Assembly (NCBI GenBank): GCA_027026755.1
Contig: JALVNE010000376.1
Location: forward strand, 1 to 56,941
DNA length: 56,941 nucleotides
From: Sedimenticola sp.
GTDB lineage: Bacteria > Pseudomonadota > Gammaproteobacteria > Chromatiales > Chromatiaceae
Direction: 5' to 3'
Under the pieces are notes generated by a model. That model saw only the letters and a list, made by a program, of their open reading frames with translations, made no database searches and was not told where the DNA came from. This document shows, piece by piece, positions 18,979 to 28,168 of this stretch. Positions within the stretch are counted from its first letter, which is position 1. Every line of letters starts with the position of its first letter. Made by a program: the position numbers and the translations under genes.

Positions 18979-21357
18979 ATGCAATTCAGTGAATCCTGGT
19001 TACGCGACTGGGTGAATCCCCAGGCAAACACCCAAGCGCTCGCCGATGCCCTGAGCATGGCCGGCCTGGAAGTGGACGGGGTGAGTCCCGCCGCCCCCGC
19101 ATTCAGCGGCGTGGTAGTGGGCAAGGTGCTGGACTGCCAGCGCCATCCTGACGCGGACAAACTCTCGGTCTGCCAGGTGGACATCGGTGCCGAGGCGCCG
19201 GTGCAGATCGTCTGTGGCGCGAAGAATGTGGCGGCGGACATGAAAGTGCCCGTGGCCACCGTGGGCGCCGTGCTGCCTGGCGACTTCAAGATCAAGAAGG
19301 CCAGGCTGCGGGGCCAGGAATCCCGTGGCATGATCTGTTCTGCCGCCGAGCTGGGGCTGGCCGATGCGTCCGATGGCATCATGCCCCTGCCGCAGGATGC
19401 GCCCGTGGGCGAGGATTTTCGCGCCTATTTGCAGCTCGATGATCAGCTCATCGACGTGGATCTCACGCCTGATCGGGGCGACTGCCTGAGCATTGCCGGT
19501 ATCGCCCGGGACGTGGGCGTGATCTATGCCACGGAAGTGAAGCACTGGGAGATCCAGGACATTCCCGCCAGCATAGAGGCGCGGCAGACCGTCAGCCTGG
19601 AAGCGCCGGAAGCCTGTCCCCGCTATCTGTGCCGTGTCGTGCGGGGCATAGACGCCCAGGCCGAAACACCCCTGTGGATGGTGGAAAGGCTGCGCCGCAG
19701 CGGCATCCGCTCCATCAGCCCGGTGGTGGACATCACCAACTATGTGATGATAGAGCTGGGCCAGCCCATGCATGGATTCGATCTGGACAAGCTGTCTGGC
19801 GGCATTCATGTGCGGCTGGCAAAGGCAGGTGAAAAGCTCATCCTGCTCGATGGCAGTGAGGTGGAGGTACAGCCGGACACCCTGCTCATTGCCGATGATG
19901 AAAAGCCCCTGGCCCTGGCGGGCATCATGGGCGGAGAAGCCTCCGGCGTCGTGGCAAGCACCCGCGATGTGCTACTGGAATCCGCGTTCTTCAGCCCCAC
20001 GGCCATCATCGGCAAGGCCCGCGCCTACGGCCTGCACACGGATTCCTCGCACCGTTTCGAGCGGGGCGTGGACTGGCAGTTGCAAAAACGCGCCCTGGAA
20101 CGCGCCACGGATCTGCTCCTGCATATTGCCGGCGGAGAGGCCGGCCCCGTGGTGGAGGCCGTGGCCGAGGATCAGCTTCCCGGCATCCCGGAGATTCATT
20201 TGCGCTGCCACCAGGTACCCCGCATCCTGGGAGTGGAGATCGACGATGCCACCATCAGTGACATTCTCCAGCGCCTGGGCATGAAAGTGGAAGCCGTGGA
20301 AGACGGCTGGCGGGTGCAGGCGCCCAGCTGGCGTTTCGATATCGCCATCGAAGCCGATCTGGTGGAAGAAATCGCCCGCATCTACGGCTACGCCAATATC
20401 CCGGAGAACCTGTCTTCCGCGCCGGTCAGCGTGCAGGGCATGCCGGAAGCCGCCCTGCACCTGGATCGCATCAAGGATCTGCTCGTGGATCGAGATTATC
20501 AGGAAGTGGTGACCTACAGCTTCATTTCTCCGGAACTGGCGGAAATGCTCACGCCGCAGGCCGGGCAGATACGTCTGGCCAATCCCATTTCCAAGGATAT
20601 GTCGGTGATGCGCGCCAGTCTCTGGCCCGGCCTGCTGTCCACCCTGCAATACAACCTGGCCCGGCAGCAGGACAGGGTGCGTCTTTTCGAAACCGGGCAG
20701 ATATTTCTGGCTGAAGGCGAAGACATCCGCCAGCCGGAAATGTTTGCCGGCCTGCTCTATGGTGAGAGGCTGCCGGAAAAATGGAGCAACAGCCCCGGGA
20801 AAGTGGACTATTATGACCTGAAGGGCGATGTGGAAGCCGTGCTGAACAGGGTGGATGATCCAGGCAGTTTCGAATTTCTGCCGGTAAAGGACAGCGCCCT
20901 GCACCCCGGTCAGGCGGCCGTCATCCGGCGTAAAGGAGAAGAGATCGGGCGCCTGGGCATGCTGCATCCGGCCCTGCAGTCAAAAATGGATATTCCCGGC
21001 AACGTGTTTTTGTTCCAGATCCAACTGCAAGGACTGGAGGAAGGACGGATTCCCGCCTATGCGCCGGTTTCGCGTTATCCGGCCATCCGGCGGGATTTGG
21101 CTGTGCTGGTGGATGCTGAGCTTACCTGGGCGGAGGTGGAGAAGGTCGCCAGAAACGCAGCGCCGAAAATTGTGCGGGACATCCGTATATTTGATGTCTA
21201 TACTGGAACCAATATAGACTCCGGTCTAAAAAGTCTTGCTTTAAGCTTGATTTTACAGGATTATTCTCACACTCTTACTGATGAAGAGACAGACCGGGCC
21301 GTGGAGGCCGTGCTGGAGGCACTGCGTACCGAACTGTCAGCCAAACTGCGGGATTGA
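18979..21357 (+). CDS. pheT: Phenylalanyl-tRNA synthetase beta subunit
   Basis: The 792-residue protein has the N-terminal EMAP-II-like tRNA-binding domain (about 40-150, with CQRHPDADKLSVCQVD), B3/B4 editing domain, B5 domain, class II-like inactive core and the C-terminal anticodon-binding B8 domain (VSRYPAIRRDLAVLVD). Length matches the family (about 790-800). It is separated from pheS by two repeat elements, yet retains its place before ihfA, so it is probably still read through from pheS or uses a promoter in the repeats. Confidence 0.97.
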   Translation: MQFSESWLRDWVNPQANTQALADALSMAGLEVDGVSPAAPAFSGVVVGKVLDCQRHPDADKLSVCQVDIGAEAPVQIVCGAKNVAADMKVPVATVGAVLPGDFKIKKARLRGQESRGMICSAAELGLADASDGIMPLPQDAPVGEDFRAYLQLDDQLIDVDLTPDRGDCLSIAGIARDVGVIYATEVKHWEIQDIPASIEARQTVSLEAPEACPRYLCRVVRGIDAQAETPLWMVERLRRSGIRSISPVVDITNYVMIELGQPMHGFDLDKLSGGIHVRLAKAGEKLILLDGSEVEVQPDTLLIADDEKPLALAGIMGGEASGVVASTRDVLLESAFFSPTAIIGKARAYGLHTDSSHRFERGVDWQLQKRALERATDLLLHIAGGEAGPVVEAVAEDQLPGIPEIHLRCHQVPRILGVEIDDATISDILQRLGMKVEAVEDGWRVQAPSWRFDIAIEADLVEEIARIYGYANIPENLSSAPVSVQGMPEAALHLDRIKDLLVDRDYQEVVTYSFISPELAEMLTPQAGQIRLANPISKDMSVMRASLWPGLLSTLQYNLARQQDRVRLFETGQIFLAEGEDIRQPEMFAGLLYGERLPEKWSNSPGKVDYYDLKGDVEAVLNRVDDPGSFEFLPVKDSALHPGQAAVIRRKGEEIGRLGMLHPALQSKMDIPGNVFLFQIQLQGLEEGRIPAYAPVSRYPAIRRDLAVLVDAELTWAEVEKVARNAAPKIVRDIRIFDVYTGTNIDSGLKSLALSLILQDYSHTLTDEETDRAVEAVLEALRTELSAKLRD

Positions 21358-21363
21358 TAGCGT

Positions 21364-21663
21364 ATGTCACTGACCAAGGCAAAAATGGCCGAAGCCCTGT
21401 TCGAAGAGCTGGGATTGAACAAACGTGAAGCCAAGGGGCTCGTTGAACTCTTTTTCGAGGAGATACGGGGTGCCCTGGAAAATGGTCAGCAGGTCAAACT
21501 GTCCGGATTTGGCAACTTCGATCTGCGTGAGAAGAACCCGCGTCCCGGAAGAAATCCCAAAACAGGTGAAGAAATTCTTGTAAGTGCAAGGCGGGTTGTC
21601 ACTTTCCGTCCTGGACAGAAACTCAAAGCACGAGTGGAAACCTATGCTGGACCCGAACAGTAG
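21364..21663 (+). CDS. ihfA: Integration host factor alpha subunit
   Basis: The 99-residue DNA-bending protein begins [20 protein letters not shown] and has the beta-arm with [11 protein letters not shown], whose proline intercalates into DNA. It pairs with IHF-beta. The start is six bases after the pheT stop, the canonical gammaproteobacterial order. IHF commonly assists sigma-54 activators, and such an activator is encoded at 28169-29530. Confidence 0.97.
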   Translation: MSLTKAKMAEALFEELGLNKREAKGLVELFFEEIRGALENGQQVKLSGFGNFDLREKNPRPGRNPKTGEEILVSARRVVTFRPGQKLKARVETYAGPEQ

Positions 21664-22000
21664 CGCCGTAGAACTGCCCCCCATACCGGGTAAACGTTAC
21701 TTCACCATTGGTGAAGTGAGCGAACTGTGCCAGGTCAAGCCCCATGTTCTGCGCTACTGGGAGCAGGAATTTCCCCAGCTCAAACCCGTCAAGCGCCGGG
21801 GCAACCGACGCTATTATCAGCGTCATGACGTGATCATGATTCGCCAGATTCGCAGCCTGCTGTACGAACAGGGATTCACCATTGGTGGTGCCCGGCAGAA
21901 GCTCGATGGCCAGGATGCCCAGGAAGACAAGAGCCAGAGCCATCAGATCATCCGCCAGCTTTTGGCGGAACTCGAAGAAGTGGTACAGATACTCAAATAG
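21644..22000 (+). CDS. MerR-family transcriptional regulator
   Basis: This 118-residue protein has an N-terminal MerR-type winged helix ([20 protein letters not shown], about residues 19-38, and [13 protein letters not shown]) followed by a helical tail. It lacks the conserved metal-binding cysteines of MerR or CueR. The ATG at 21644 lies inside ihfA, overlapping by 20 bases, as in many gammaproteobacteria where this regulator is the last gene of the pheST-ihfA operon. Its targets are unknown. Confidence 0.9.
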   Translation: MLDPNSSAVELPPIPGKRYFTIGEVSELCQVKPHVLRYWEQEFPQLKPVKRRGNRRYYQRHDVIMIRQIRSLLYEQGFTIGGARQKLDGQDAQEDKSQSHQIIRQLLAELEEVVQILK

Positions 22001-22020
22001 TTTACGCGGCAGAACCCGGA

Positions 22021-22479
22021 TTACTGTTCAGAATCTTTCTTTTCCCAACCGACCCGCGCCTTCCAGAAAAACCAGGCGGCAAATGCCATCACCATGAAGC
22101 CTGATACGACAAAGATCAGGGCCACGGACCATAAATGGCCAAAAGATCCGATGAAGGCATCCTCCGGATTGTCCGCTTGGTAATAGACCCTCACCTTGTC
22201 CCCAGGCTGATAATGATCGGCCCGGCTGGTGACAGAAGATGTGAACTGTACTGTCTGCCCATCCCGGGTAGTGAACCTGACTTCGGGGAAATACATCAGA
22301 GAAGAGGACTTGCCCGCCTTGGTGGACATATAGGGTGCATTGCGTACCACGGTTCCTTCCGCGGCCAGAGAACTGTTCACCAGTTCCCTGGATGTCTGCC
22401 AATTTTGAAAGCCCTTGGCCATCAGCACCGCGCCGATGCACGCAAGGATGAAGGGTACGAGATAGCGGAAGATCCCCAT
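22021..22479 (-). CDS. DUF3592 membrane protein
   Basis: A protein of about 152 residues has transmembrane helices near residues 5-22 and 115-138 flanking a beta-rich domain with YFPEVRFTTRDGQTVQF and GDKVRVYYQADNPEDAFI, the DUF3592 pattern. No function is established for the family. The ATG at 22479 follows the stop of the upstream hydrolase within a few bases, so the two are cotranscribed. Confidence 0.8.
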   Translation of the reverse strand: MGIFRYLVPFILACIGAVLMAKGFQNWQTSRELVNSSLAAEGTVVRNAPYMSTKAGKSSSLMYFPEVRFTTRDGQTVQFTSSVTSRADHYQPGDKVRVYYQADNPEDAFIGSFGHLWSVALIFVVSGFMVMAFAAWFFWKARVGWEKKDSEQ

Positions 22480-22481
22480 TA

Positions 22482-23384
22482 TCAATGTTCCCCTTGTGCT
22501 TTGTTATGGACGAACTCCAGGGCTTTGTCCACCACGTCTTCCGCATACAGATCCCGGAAGAAATGGTCGGCGCCTTCCACGATGACGGTTTCAAGATTCG
22601 CTGGTCGTTGGGGAAGCTCATCCAGCTTTTTCTTCAGCCCCCGAACCACTTTGTCTTCGGTTCCCACGAACAGCAGCACCGGCAGTTTGATTTTGGAGAG
22701 CAGATAGGGGGTATCCAGACGTTTATCAGGTCGATAGTAACTGACAAAGGCCTCGGCGCTGACAGTGCTGTCCTTGCAATAAATGAAGTCCACATGTTCA
22801 AGCATTTCTCCCCCCTTTCCGGCTTTGACCAGGGAAAGCGCTTTGTCGAGGACAGGCTGCAGGGGTTTTCCATAGCGCTTTTCATAGTCTTTTGCCGCGT
22901 ACTCCGCAGACCAGACCTGTGGGGCCAGAAGAATCACCCCGGACACGCTGCTGTCAGCCTGCTCAGCCGCATACCAGGCCGTTTGATTGCCACCGCGTGA
23001 ATGACCAAGCAATACGATGTTCTTTACGTCTTCATACTTGAGCCATTCCACCCAGGCGCCAATCTCCTTGATGGCATCCGTGTGCTTGTGGGTGTGAGGC
23101 GTCGGGCAGTGATACATGCTGCTGGGACGGTTGTTCAGGCCCAGGCTCAAATTGATGGCGAGGCTGCTGATCCCGTTTTCAGCAAACAGATCCTGCAGGG
23201 TGCTGATGATTTCCATGCGGTTGTGGGCGAGGGTGCCATGGGTGATGAGAACCACGGGCCCTTTGGGCCAGTTGCCGCTTTTTTCGAGATTTGCCCGCAG
23301 CTGTGTGCCGTTGTAGCGGAAACCCACCTCTTCAGCTTGGAGGGTGCTCAGAAGGAGTGCGAAAAGAATTGCCAGTAAGCGCAT
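22482..23384 (-). CDS. Secreted alpha/beta hydrolase
   Basis: The 300-residue product begins MRLLAILFALLLSTLQAEE, a signal peptide, followed by an alpha/beta-hydrolase fold with the oxyanion region THGTLAH, nucleophile elbow GHSRGG and catalytic histidine in EGADHFF. The candidate aspartate is in GTEDKV. It is probably a periplasmic esterase or thioesterase; the substrate is unknown. An eight-residue extension upstream (from 23408) is possible but would spoil the signal peptide. Confidence 0.85.
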   Translation of the reverse strand: MRLLAILFALLLSTLQAEEVGFRYNGTQLRANLEKSGNWPKGPVVLITHGTLAHNRMEIISTLQDLFAENGISSLAINLSLGLNNRPSSMYHCPTPHTHKHTDAIKEIGAWVEWLKYEDVKNIVLLGHSRGGNQTAWYAAEQADSSVSGVILLAPQVWSAEYAAKDYEKRYGKPLQPVLDKALSLVKAGKGGEMLEHVDFIYCKDSTVSAEAFVSYYRPDKRLDTPYLLSKIKLPVLLFVGTEDKVVRGLKKKLDELPQRPANLETVIVEGADHFFRDLYAEDVVDKALEFVHNKAQGEH

Positions 23385-23530
23385 TGTTTTAGTCCTGATT
23401 GCAGGCATTCATGACCAGTCGTTTCAAGTGTTCCGTATTATCGCAGGTTTCCGGCGGTTTGGTGTTGACGACCGTGTCGGCATACGCCATTGGCCGCCTT
23501 GAGGTATCATTCAGGAAACCTGCAGGGCCC

Positions 23531-23798
23531 CGTCATCTAAGTTCCGGCCGGGGTGCTGTCTGCTCGGAAAACCTCGGAGGCATGGGTGAGCTGGACCGAA
23601 AATCCTGTGGATTTTCGCAGCCAGTGAACGCCTCGCCAAGGATGGCGAAGCCGTAAAGCCGACGCGGAGCTTCGATGTGCATGGATGCACGAGTGCCGCG
23701 ATGGCAGGATGCCAAGGAGCAGCCATGGATGTATTTGCAGCGTTTTTCCGAGCAGACACCACCCCAGCTTCACCAATAACTTAGACGCTTAGATGACG
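23531..23798. repeat. Inverted-repeat element related to the one at 9919
   Basis: The arms CGTCATCTAAG (23531-23541) and CTTAGATGACG (23788-23798) and, inside them, GGTGCTGTCTGCTCGG and its near-complement (23552-23567, 23748-23763) frame a core at about 23663-23742. This core matches, in reverse, the interior of 9919-10071. The outer arms differ from those at 9919, so the core is shared but the ends are not. No gene is present in 23385-23844. Confidence 0.65.
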
Positions 23799-23844
23799 TG
23801 GTCCTGAGGGAACCTGTCGATTACTGGATATATTGTGGATTATC

Positions 23845-24450
23845 ATGCCGAAAGAAAACGTCAAGAAACTGCGGTTTTTGGGCTTGATGGGGCTGCTGAT
23901 ATCTCTGAATGCCTCTTCAATGGCGGAGACGGCGGTTGAAGTGGGCCAAAATACCGGGCTGAAAACCTGGAAGTGGACGCATCAGGGGATTTCCCTGCGT
24001 CTGGTGCAGCGCCTGCCTGACCAGACCCGGGCTTATTTCCTGGCCAAAGGCTTTCCACGGAATGTTGCTGATATGCTGGCCACTTCCTGTTTTTTTGGTT
24101 CCATGTTCCGCAATGACGGCAGCTTGCCCATGGATTTTGATCTGCGCCAGTGGAAAGTGGTGCACAATGGCAGGGAGACTGGCCTTAAAGTCCGTGAGAT
24201 ATGGAAGCAGAAATTTCAGGGACGAAAGGATATTCCCAGGTCGGCTCGCATCGCTCTGAACTGGTCACTCATGCCCACGGTTCAGCATTTCGAACCGGGC
24301 GACTACAATTGGGGTATGACAGTCTATGGTCTGCCGCCGGGTGAGACTTTCGATCTTCACCTCAAGATCGTACTGGACGGCAAGCCATTGGAAACTGTGA
24401 TTCCCGGACTGCAGTGCGCACCGGAAGTCGTGGAGAAACCCGCACCATGA
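23845..24450 (+). CDS. Secreted protein of unknown function
   Basis: This protein of about 201 residues starts MPKENVKKLRFLGLMGLLIS, with a signal peptide ending near SSMAET. The mature part includes TSCFFGSMFRNDG and a beta-rich C-terminus (YNWGMTVYGLPPGETFDLHL). I do not recognise the family. The last four bases overlap the TlpA-like gene, so the pair is cotranslated; it may be an accessory or substrate of that thioredoxin. An ATG at 23833 is an alternative start. Confidence 0.7.
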   Translation: MPKENVKKLRFLGLMGLLISLNASSMAETAVEVGQNTGLKTWKWTHQGISLRLVQRLPDQTRAYFLAKGFPRNVADMLATSCFFGSMFRNDGSLPMDFDLRQWKVVHNGRETGLKVREIWKQKFQGRKDIPRSARIALNWSLMPTVQHFEPGDYNWGMTVYGLPPGETFDLHLKIVLDGKPLETVIPGLQCAPEVVEKPAP

Positions 24451-24959
24451 AAAAGATGTTCTGGATATTGTTGTCGTTCCTGTTGCTGCAGGGACAGGTC
24501 GGCGCCACCGGCAAGGGGCTCACCCTGCTTGAGGACAAGCCGCCAGCGCCTGATTTCAATCTCAAGGATGTGGATGGAAACAGTTACCGCTTCAGTGACT
24601 TGAAAGGCAGGGTGGTCATCGTCAATTTTTGGGCCACCTGGTGTCCTCCCTGCCGCGCGGAAATGCCCTCCATGCAACGCGCCTGGGAACAGCTCAGGGA
24701 GGAAGGCGTCATGATGCTGGCGGTCGATGTGGGCGAAGACGAGGATGCCATTTTTGAGTTTACCGCCAGCTATCCCGTGGAATTCCCCATACTGATGGAC
24801 ACGGAAGCCAGCGTCAGTGAAGCCTGGGAAGTGAGAGGGCTGCCTACGACCTTTGTCGTGGATCAGTGGGGCCGCAAGGTGTATCGTGCTGTGGGTGGCC
24901 GGGAATGGGATGCACCTGAATTGCTGAAGACCATACGGGAACTCAAGGAGGTGCCTTGA
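24447..24959 (+). CDS. TlpA/ResA-like periplasmic thiol-disulfide oxidoreductase
   Basis: The 170-residue protein has a signal peptide (MKKMFWILLSFLLLQGQ...) and a thioredoxin-like domain with active site WCPPC (about 66-70), preceded by VIVNFWAT and followed by the cis-proline segment GLPTTFVVD. WCPPC is typical of TlpA/ResA proteins that reduce cytochrome c or copper-site cysteines. With several c-type cytochromes nearby, a maturation role is plausible but not shown. Confidence 0.88.
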   Translation: MKKMFWILLSFLLLQGQVGATGKGLTLLEDKPPAPDFNLKDVDGNSYRFSDLKGRVVIVNFWATWCPPCRAEMPSMQRAWEQLREEGVMMLAVDVGEDEDAIFEFTASYPVEFPILMDTEASVSEAWEVRGLPTTFVVDQWGRKVYRAVGGREWDAPELLKTIRELKEVP

Positions 24960-25038
24960 ATCCGGAACTTGTTCCCCCATCTTTATTTCAATGATGTTTA
25001 CGTCGTTGACGATCAAACCCGGAGCCAGGAGTAGCACA

Positions 25039-25560
25039 ATGAAAGATCTGCCAGACCCCAAAGACCCAGTGGAACTGATGGGTCAAGCCTATGAACGCCT
25101 GCTGGAATCTGCCATCGATGAGGCCCAGCAACTGGAAGACAAGACAGGGCCGGGGCTGCACAAGCTCATCGACAAGGCGCGACAGAAACTCTCCGACATG
25201 GGAGAGCTTACTGCCGAAGAGATCGACCAGATTTCCGAATATCTCAAACGTGACCTTCGGGATGCCGCACACTATGTGGTGGAAACCGGAGAGGATATCA
25301 AAACCTGGTTGGGTTTCGATCTGTCTCTGATTGCCGACCGGTTGCGCGAGCTGTTCATCCAGGCGGCGGATCAGACCACCATAGAGCTGCAGCAACTGCA
25401 GGAACAGGCGGAAGCGGCCGGCTATCATACGGGAGAGATCACGGGCCCCGGCACACTGGTGTGTGATGGTTGCGGCGAGGAACTGCATTTCTACAAGCCG
25501 GGACGCATCCCGCCCTGTCCCAAATGCCATGGCACTTCTTTTCACCGCAAGTGGGACTAA
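25039..25560 (+). CDS. DUF1451 zinc-ribbon protein
   Basis: The 173-residue protein has a long helical part (residues 10-130) and a C-terminal zinc ribbon with CDGCGEELHFYKPGRIPPCP and KCHGTSFHR, four cysteines in two CxxC pairs. E. coli YbeL belongs to the same family; the function is unknown. The ATG at 25039 has GGAG upstream. Confidence 0.85.
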   Translation: MKDLPDPKDPVELMGQAYERLLESAIDEAQQLEDKTGPGLHKLIDKARQKLSDMGELTAEEIDQISEYLKRDLRDAAHYVVETGEDIKTWLGFDLSLIADRLRELFIQAADQTTIELQQLQEQAEAAGYHTGEITGPGTLVCDGCGEELHFYKPGRIPPCPKCHGTSFHRKWD

Positions 25561-25599
25561 CTTTCATGAGGGCTGGCAGCGTCACACCCTAGATCATGG

Positions 25600-25800
25600 C
25601 AATTCCCTCTCCCCCTCGGGGGAGACGACTGCATGGATGCAGGAGGTACGACTCCAAGGACGGGGGAGGTAGAGCGACGCAGGATGCCAAAGCCGAGAGC
25701 AACGCATGGAGCAGTTGCCGAGGGCTAGGGTGAGGGGGGACGGACGGGAAATGCTCACCCCTTCCCCAACCCTCCACCGCGCGCGGGGGAGGGAGTTATC
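25600..25800. repeat. GC-rich interspersed repeat, copy 1
   Basis: This block combines CCTCTCCCCCTCGGGGGAG, GCATGGATGCAGGAGGTA, GCAGGATGCCAA, GCATGGAGCAGTTGCCGAGG and a terminal CCTCCACCGCGCGCGGGGGA stem. Most parts recur in inverse orientation at about 48210-48465. Confidence 0.7.
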
Positions 25801-25814
25801 GGCGTATTTCCACA

Positions 25815-26729
25815 TTAGCCAATCAAGTCGAACCACAAAGGCAGAGTGAACAAACTCAGGGCCGTGGTCAGGGTGACTGCGGCCGCATAGAGTCCCGTGT
25901 CCAGCTTGTATTGATCACAGAGTACGATGCCCAGCACCATGCTAGGCATTGCTGCTTCCAGGACGACCCCTGTCAGTACCTCCTGCTCCAGGCCGAACCA
26001 GCGGGCCAGCCCCCAGACCAGCAAGGGCGCAACCAAGAGCTGCAGGGCAAGCACAGGCAACAGTGCCGGCAGCTGCCTGGGATGCCATGTGTCCCAGCGC
26101 AGGCTCAAACCCAGGGAGAACAGCATCAGGGGCACGACACCGGAAGCCAGCATTCCCAGCCACTGATCCAGCCAGGATGAAATGGGCATGCCGACGCTGT
26201 TGAAGACCACTGCCGCAGTTGCCGCCCACAAGGGGGGAACCTTGAACAGGGCCGTCAGCACTGATCCGCTGTTGCAGTCGCTGCCATGGTCACGGGCCAT
26301 CAGTATGCCGATGGTCAGAAGCAACGGGGTACAGGCGAACAGATCATATTGAATAGCAATATTGGCGCCGGTTTCACCCAGGATGTTTTCCAGAACCGGC
26401 AATCCCATGTAGGTCGCGTTTGGGAATGAAGCGGCGAGAACGACCGCGCCGGTAACGGCGTTGGAATGGCGGCAGGAGTTGCAGGCCAGGCTGCTCAAGG
26501 CCATGGACGAGAGCACCCCTGCTGCTGCAAGGGCGGAGATCAACACTGACGTCATCCCCAGAGGGGCAGTCCAGAGAACCTTCAGTACCAGAGCAGGCAA
26601 CAACAGGTAATAGACAACAGAAGTCAATACCCTGCGCGTGGTATCGGCATCCAGGGCGCCGGGTTTCAGAAAGCGCCAGACGACTCCGCACAGGATGAGA
26701 GCGGCCATTTGCAGGATTACGGCGTGCAT
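25815..26729 (-). CDS. AEC-family transporter (auxin efflux carrier type)
   Basis: A membrane protein of about 304 residues with ten predicted helices. It has the AEC two-halves layout, including ASFPNATYMGLPVLENILG and, in the second half, EAAMPSMVLGIVLCDQYKLD. Characterised bacterial members export or import malonate, malate or other organic anions; the substrate here is unknown. The ATG at 26729 is chosen because it begins just before the first helix; the frame extends to 26801 but without a ribosome-binding site. Confidence 0.88.
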   Translation of the reverse strand: MHAVILQMAALILCGVVWRFLKPGALDADTTRRVLTSVVYYLLLPALVLKVLWTAPLGMTSVLISALAAAGVLSSMALSSLACNSCRHSNAVTGAVVLAASFPNATYMGLPVLENILGETGANIAIQYDLFACTPLLLTIGILMARDHGSDCNSGSVLTALFKVPPLWAATAAVVFNSVGMPISSWLDQWLGMLASGVVPLMLFSLGLSLRWDTWHPRQLPALLPVLALQLLVAPLLVWGLARWFGLEQEVLTGVVLEAAMPSMVLGIVLCDQYKLDTGLYAAAVTLTTALSLFTLPLWFDLIG

Positions 26730-26865
26730 GGGCAGGGTGTCTCTGAACGAACGCCAGGGGGTGAAACATCTTCCGATGAGCTTGATGACGGGCATTGTCA
26801 ATCATGGCGCCAAATTCTTCAAGAAGTGCCCGAAGGATTTCAGAATCCCATCGTCTAAATCTGGG

Positions 26866-27291
26866 CTATTTTACCGTCACCGTGATTTTTTGAGAGAACA
26901 GTGGCGGGTCCGTGGGTTCATGGCTCTCGTCGCCGAGCAGCAGTTGCAGGGTATGCCTGCCGGGAGGAAGTTTCAGTTCTGCCTGTGTCTCTCCCTTGTC
27001 GAAGTGCAGGCAGTGACTGTTACGGGGAAGGGGCTCGTCCAGATCGGGTGTTCCAGGGTAATCCACCAGCAGGTGGTGGTGCCCTGCCGTATGTCGACGC
27101 TTGTCTTTGGTCCCCGCGGGTACGATGCCGTAACCCTCGATACCGAATTGCACGGTAAAGGGACTACTGACAGTGTCACCATCTTTCAGGTTCTTGAAGT
27201 ACACCCGGGCATCTTCCCCGGGACTGTGCGCCTGGGCGGCGCCTGCGGCTGAGAACAGCAGCGCTATGGCAAGGATTCTTGGCCTGTTCAT
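26866..27291 (-). CDS. DUF4399 periplasmic protein
   Basis: It is a 141-residue protein with signal peptide (MNRPRILAIALLFSAAGAAQA) and the DUF4399 signature: VYFKNLKDGDTVSSPFTVQF, a KDKRRHTAGHHHLLVD stretch and PPGRHTLQLLLGD. The His-rich motif suggests metal binding. It is the third gene downstream of a sigma-54 promoter, 56 bases after the Met-rich protein gene, and may be co-regulated. Confidence 0.88.
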   Translation of the reverse strand: MNRPRILAIALLFSAAGAAQAHSPGEDARVYFKNLKDGDTVSSPFTVQFGIEGYGIVPAGTKDKRRHTAGHHHLLVDYPGTPDLDEPLPRNSHCLHFDKGETQAELKLPPGRHTLQLLLGDESHEPTDPPLFSQKITVTVK

Positions 27292-27347
27292 GGGTTCTTA
27301 CTCCAAAAAAAGGGCTCCGAAGAGCCCAGGGTCTTGTCAGAAGGAAA

Positions 27348-27620
27348 TCATTTCTTTTTCTGCAGCTCCACCAGCTCTTTGAGCAGGGCCTCGATGTTGG
27401 CCAGCCGCTGCTCCATGGTCGCCATGTGCTTCTGCATCATGGCCTGTTTCTGCTGCATCATCTCCGGGCTCATCATGCCGCCCATGTTGCCGTGCATCAT
27501 GGGCATCTTGTCCTGGTTCATTGGCATGTTGCCCTTGGCATCATGGTTCATGTCCGCCAGTGCGGGAAGGGAAATGACGGTGGTCAGTACGCCGATGGCG
27601 ATGAGGTTTTGCTTTATCAT
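27348..27620 (-). CDS. Small secreted Met/His-rich coiled-coil protein
   Basis: The product has 90 residues: a signal peptide ending at LPALADM, a Met/His-rich segment (NMPMNQDKMPMMHGNMGGMM) and a C-terminal coiled coil (MATMEQRLANIEALLKELVE). Such methionine-rich segments bind Cu(I) or related soft metals in periplasmic proteins. The layout is loosely like ZraP/CpxP-type metal chaperones, though no LTxxQ motif is present, so it is not claimed as a member. Confidence 0.8.
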   Translation of the reverse strand: MIKQNLIAIGVLTTVISLPALADMNHDAKGNMPMNQDKMPMMHGNMGGMMSPEMMQQKQAMMQKHMATMEQRLANIEALLKELVELQKKK

Positions 27621-27683
27621 ATCTTGGGTTTCCTGTTGATGGTTGGGATGGTTGCCGGCTCTTGGGAAGCCGGCTGAATAGGG

Positions 27684-27977
27684 TCAGTTGTTGATGCCGT
27701 AGCCTTCTGGATCCTGCTCATGCAGCGCTTCTTTGCCGGTAGGCATTTCGGGTTTGGCATTGGGGTCAGGGGTCACGTCTTCGGGGTTTTCCAGGTGGCT
27801 GGCATAGAGATCGCCTTCACCCTTCTGTCCTTCCGTGCCGGAAGGCGCGGGTTTGCTGTGATCCGTGAGTGCAGAGCCGTACATGTCTGCATTGCCGCCA
27901 AAGTGCTCATCGTGTGCCCAGGCAGTGCTGGCTGAGCCGACAATGGCAATGGCTGCAAAGGTGATGATTTTTTTCAT
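27684..27977 (-). CDS. Small secreted acidic protein
   Basis: The 97-residue protein has a clear signal peptide (MKKIITFAAIAIVGSASTAWA) and a disordered acidic mature part beginning HDEHFGGNADMYGSAL and ending EQDPEGYGINN. I do not recognise a family. Its ATG follows AGGAG; the transcript from the sigma-54 promoter at 28043 would carry a leader of roughly 50 bases. It leads a run of three small secreted-protein genes on the same strand. Confidence 0.75.
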   Translation of the reverse strand: MKKIITFAAIAIVGSASTAWAHDEHFGGNADMYGSALTDHSKPAPSGTEGQKGEGDLYASHLENPEDVTPDPNAKPEMPTGKEALHEQDPEGYGINN

Positions 27978-28042
27978 GGTATATCTCCTGTTAGCGTTTC
28001 AGTAATGTGGCCGTTCTTGTGTTGAGCGGTTACCGGGTATCT

Positions 28043-28058
28043 TGCAGATACCGTGCCA
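28043..28058 (-). promoter_or_regulatory. Sigma-54 promoter
   Basis: The minus strand reads TGGCACGGTATCTGCA, which keeps the GG-N10-GC spacing and matches the TGGCAC-N5-TTGCA consensus except for one base in the -12 block. It faces the genes at 27977 and below. The neighbouring gene encodes a sigma-54 activator. Confidence 0.8.
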
Positions 28059-28122
28059 ACTGGAGGATATTGATGAAAAGTGTTGTTAAGGCAGTAGGTT
28101 AGTGTGCTGGTGGGAAAATCAG

Positions 28123-28136
28123 GCAACAGATATTGC
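28123..28136. promoter_or_regulatory. Candidate upstream activator site
   Basis: GCAACAGATATTGC is an imperfect dyad about 65-80 bases upstream of the sigma-54 promoter, in a position where NtrC-type activators bind; part of it repeats as TGCAACAAC. The assignment is speculative. Confidence 0.3.
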
Positions 28137-28168
28137 AACAACCTGGAATAACGGTTCGTTCAAATTGT

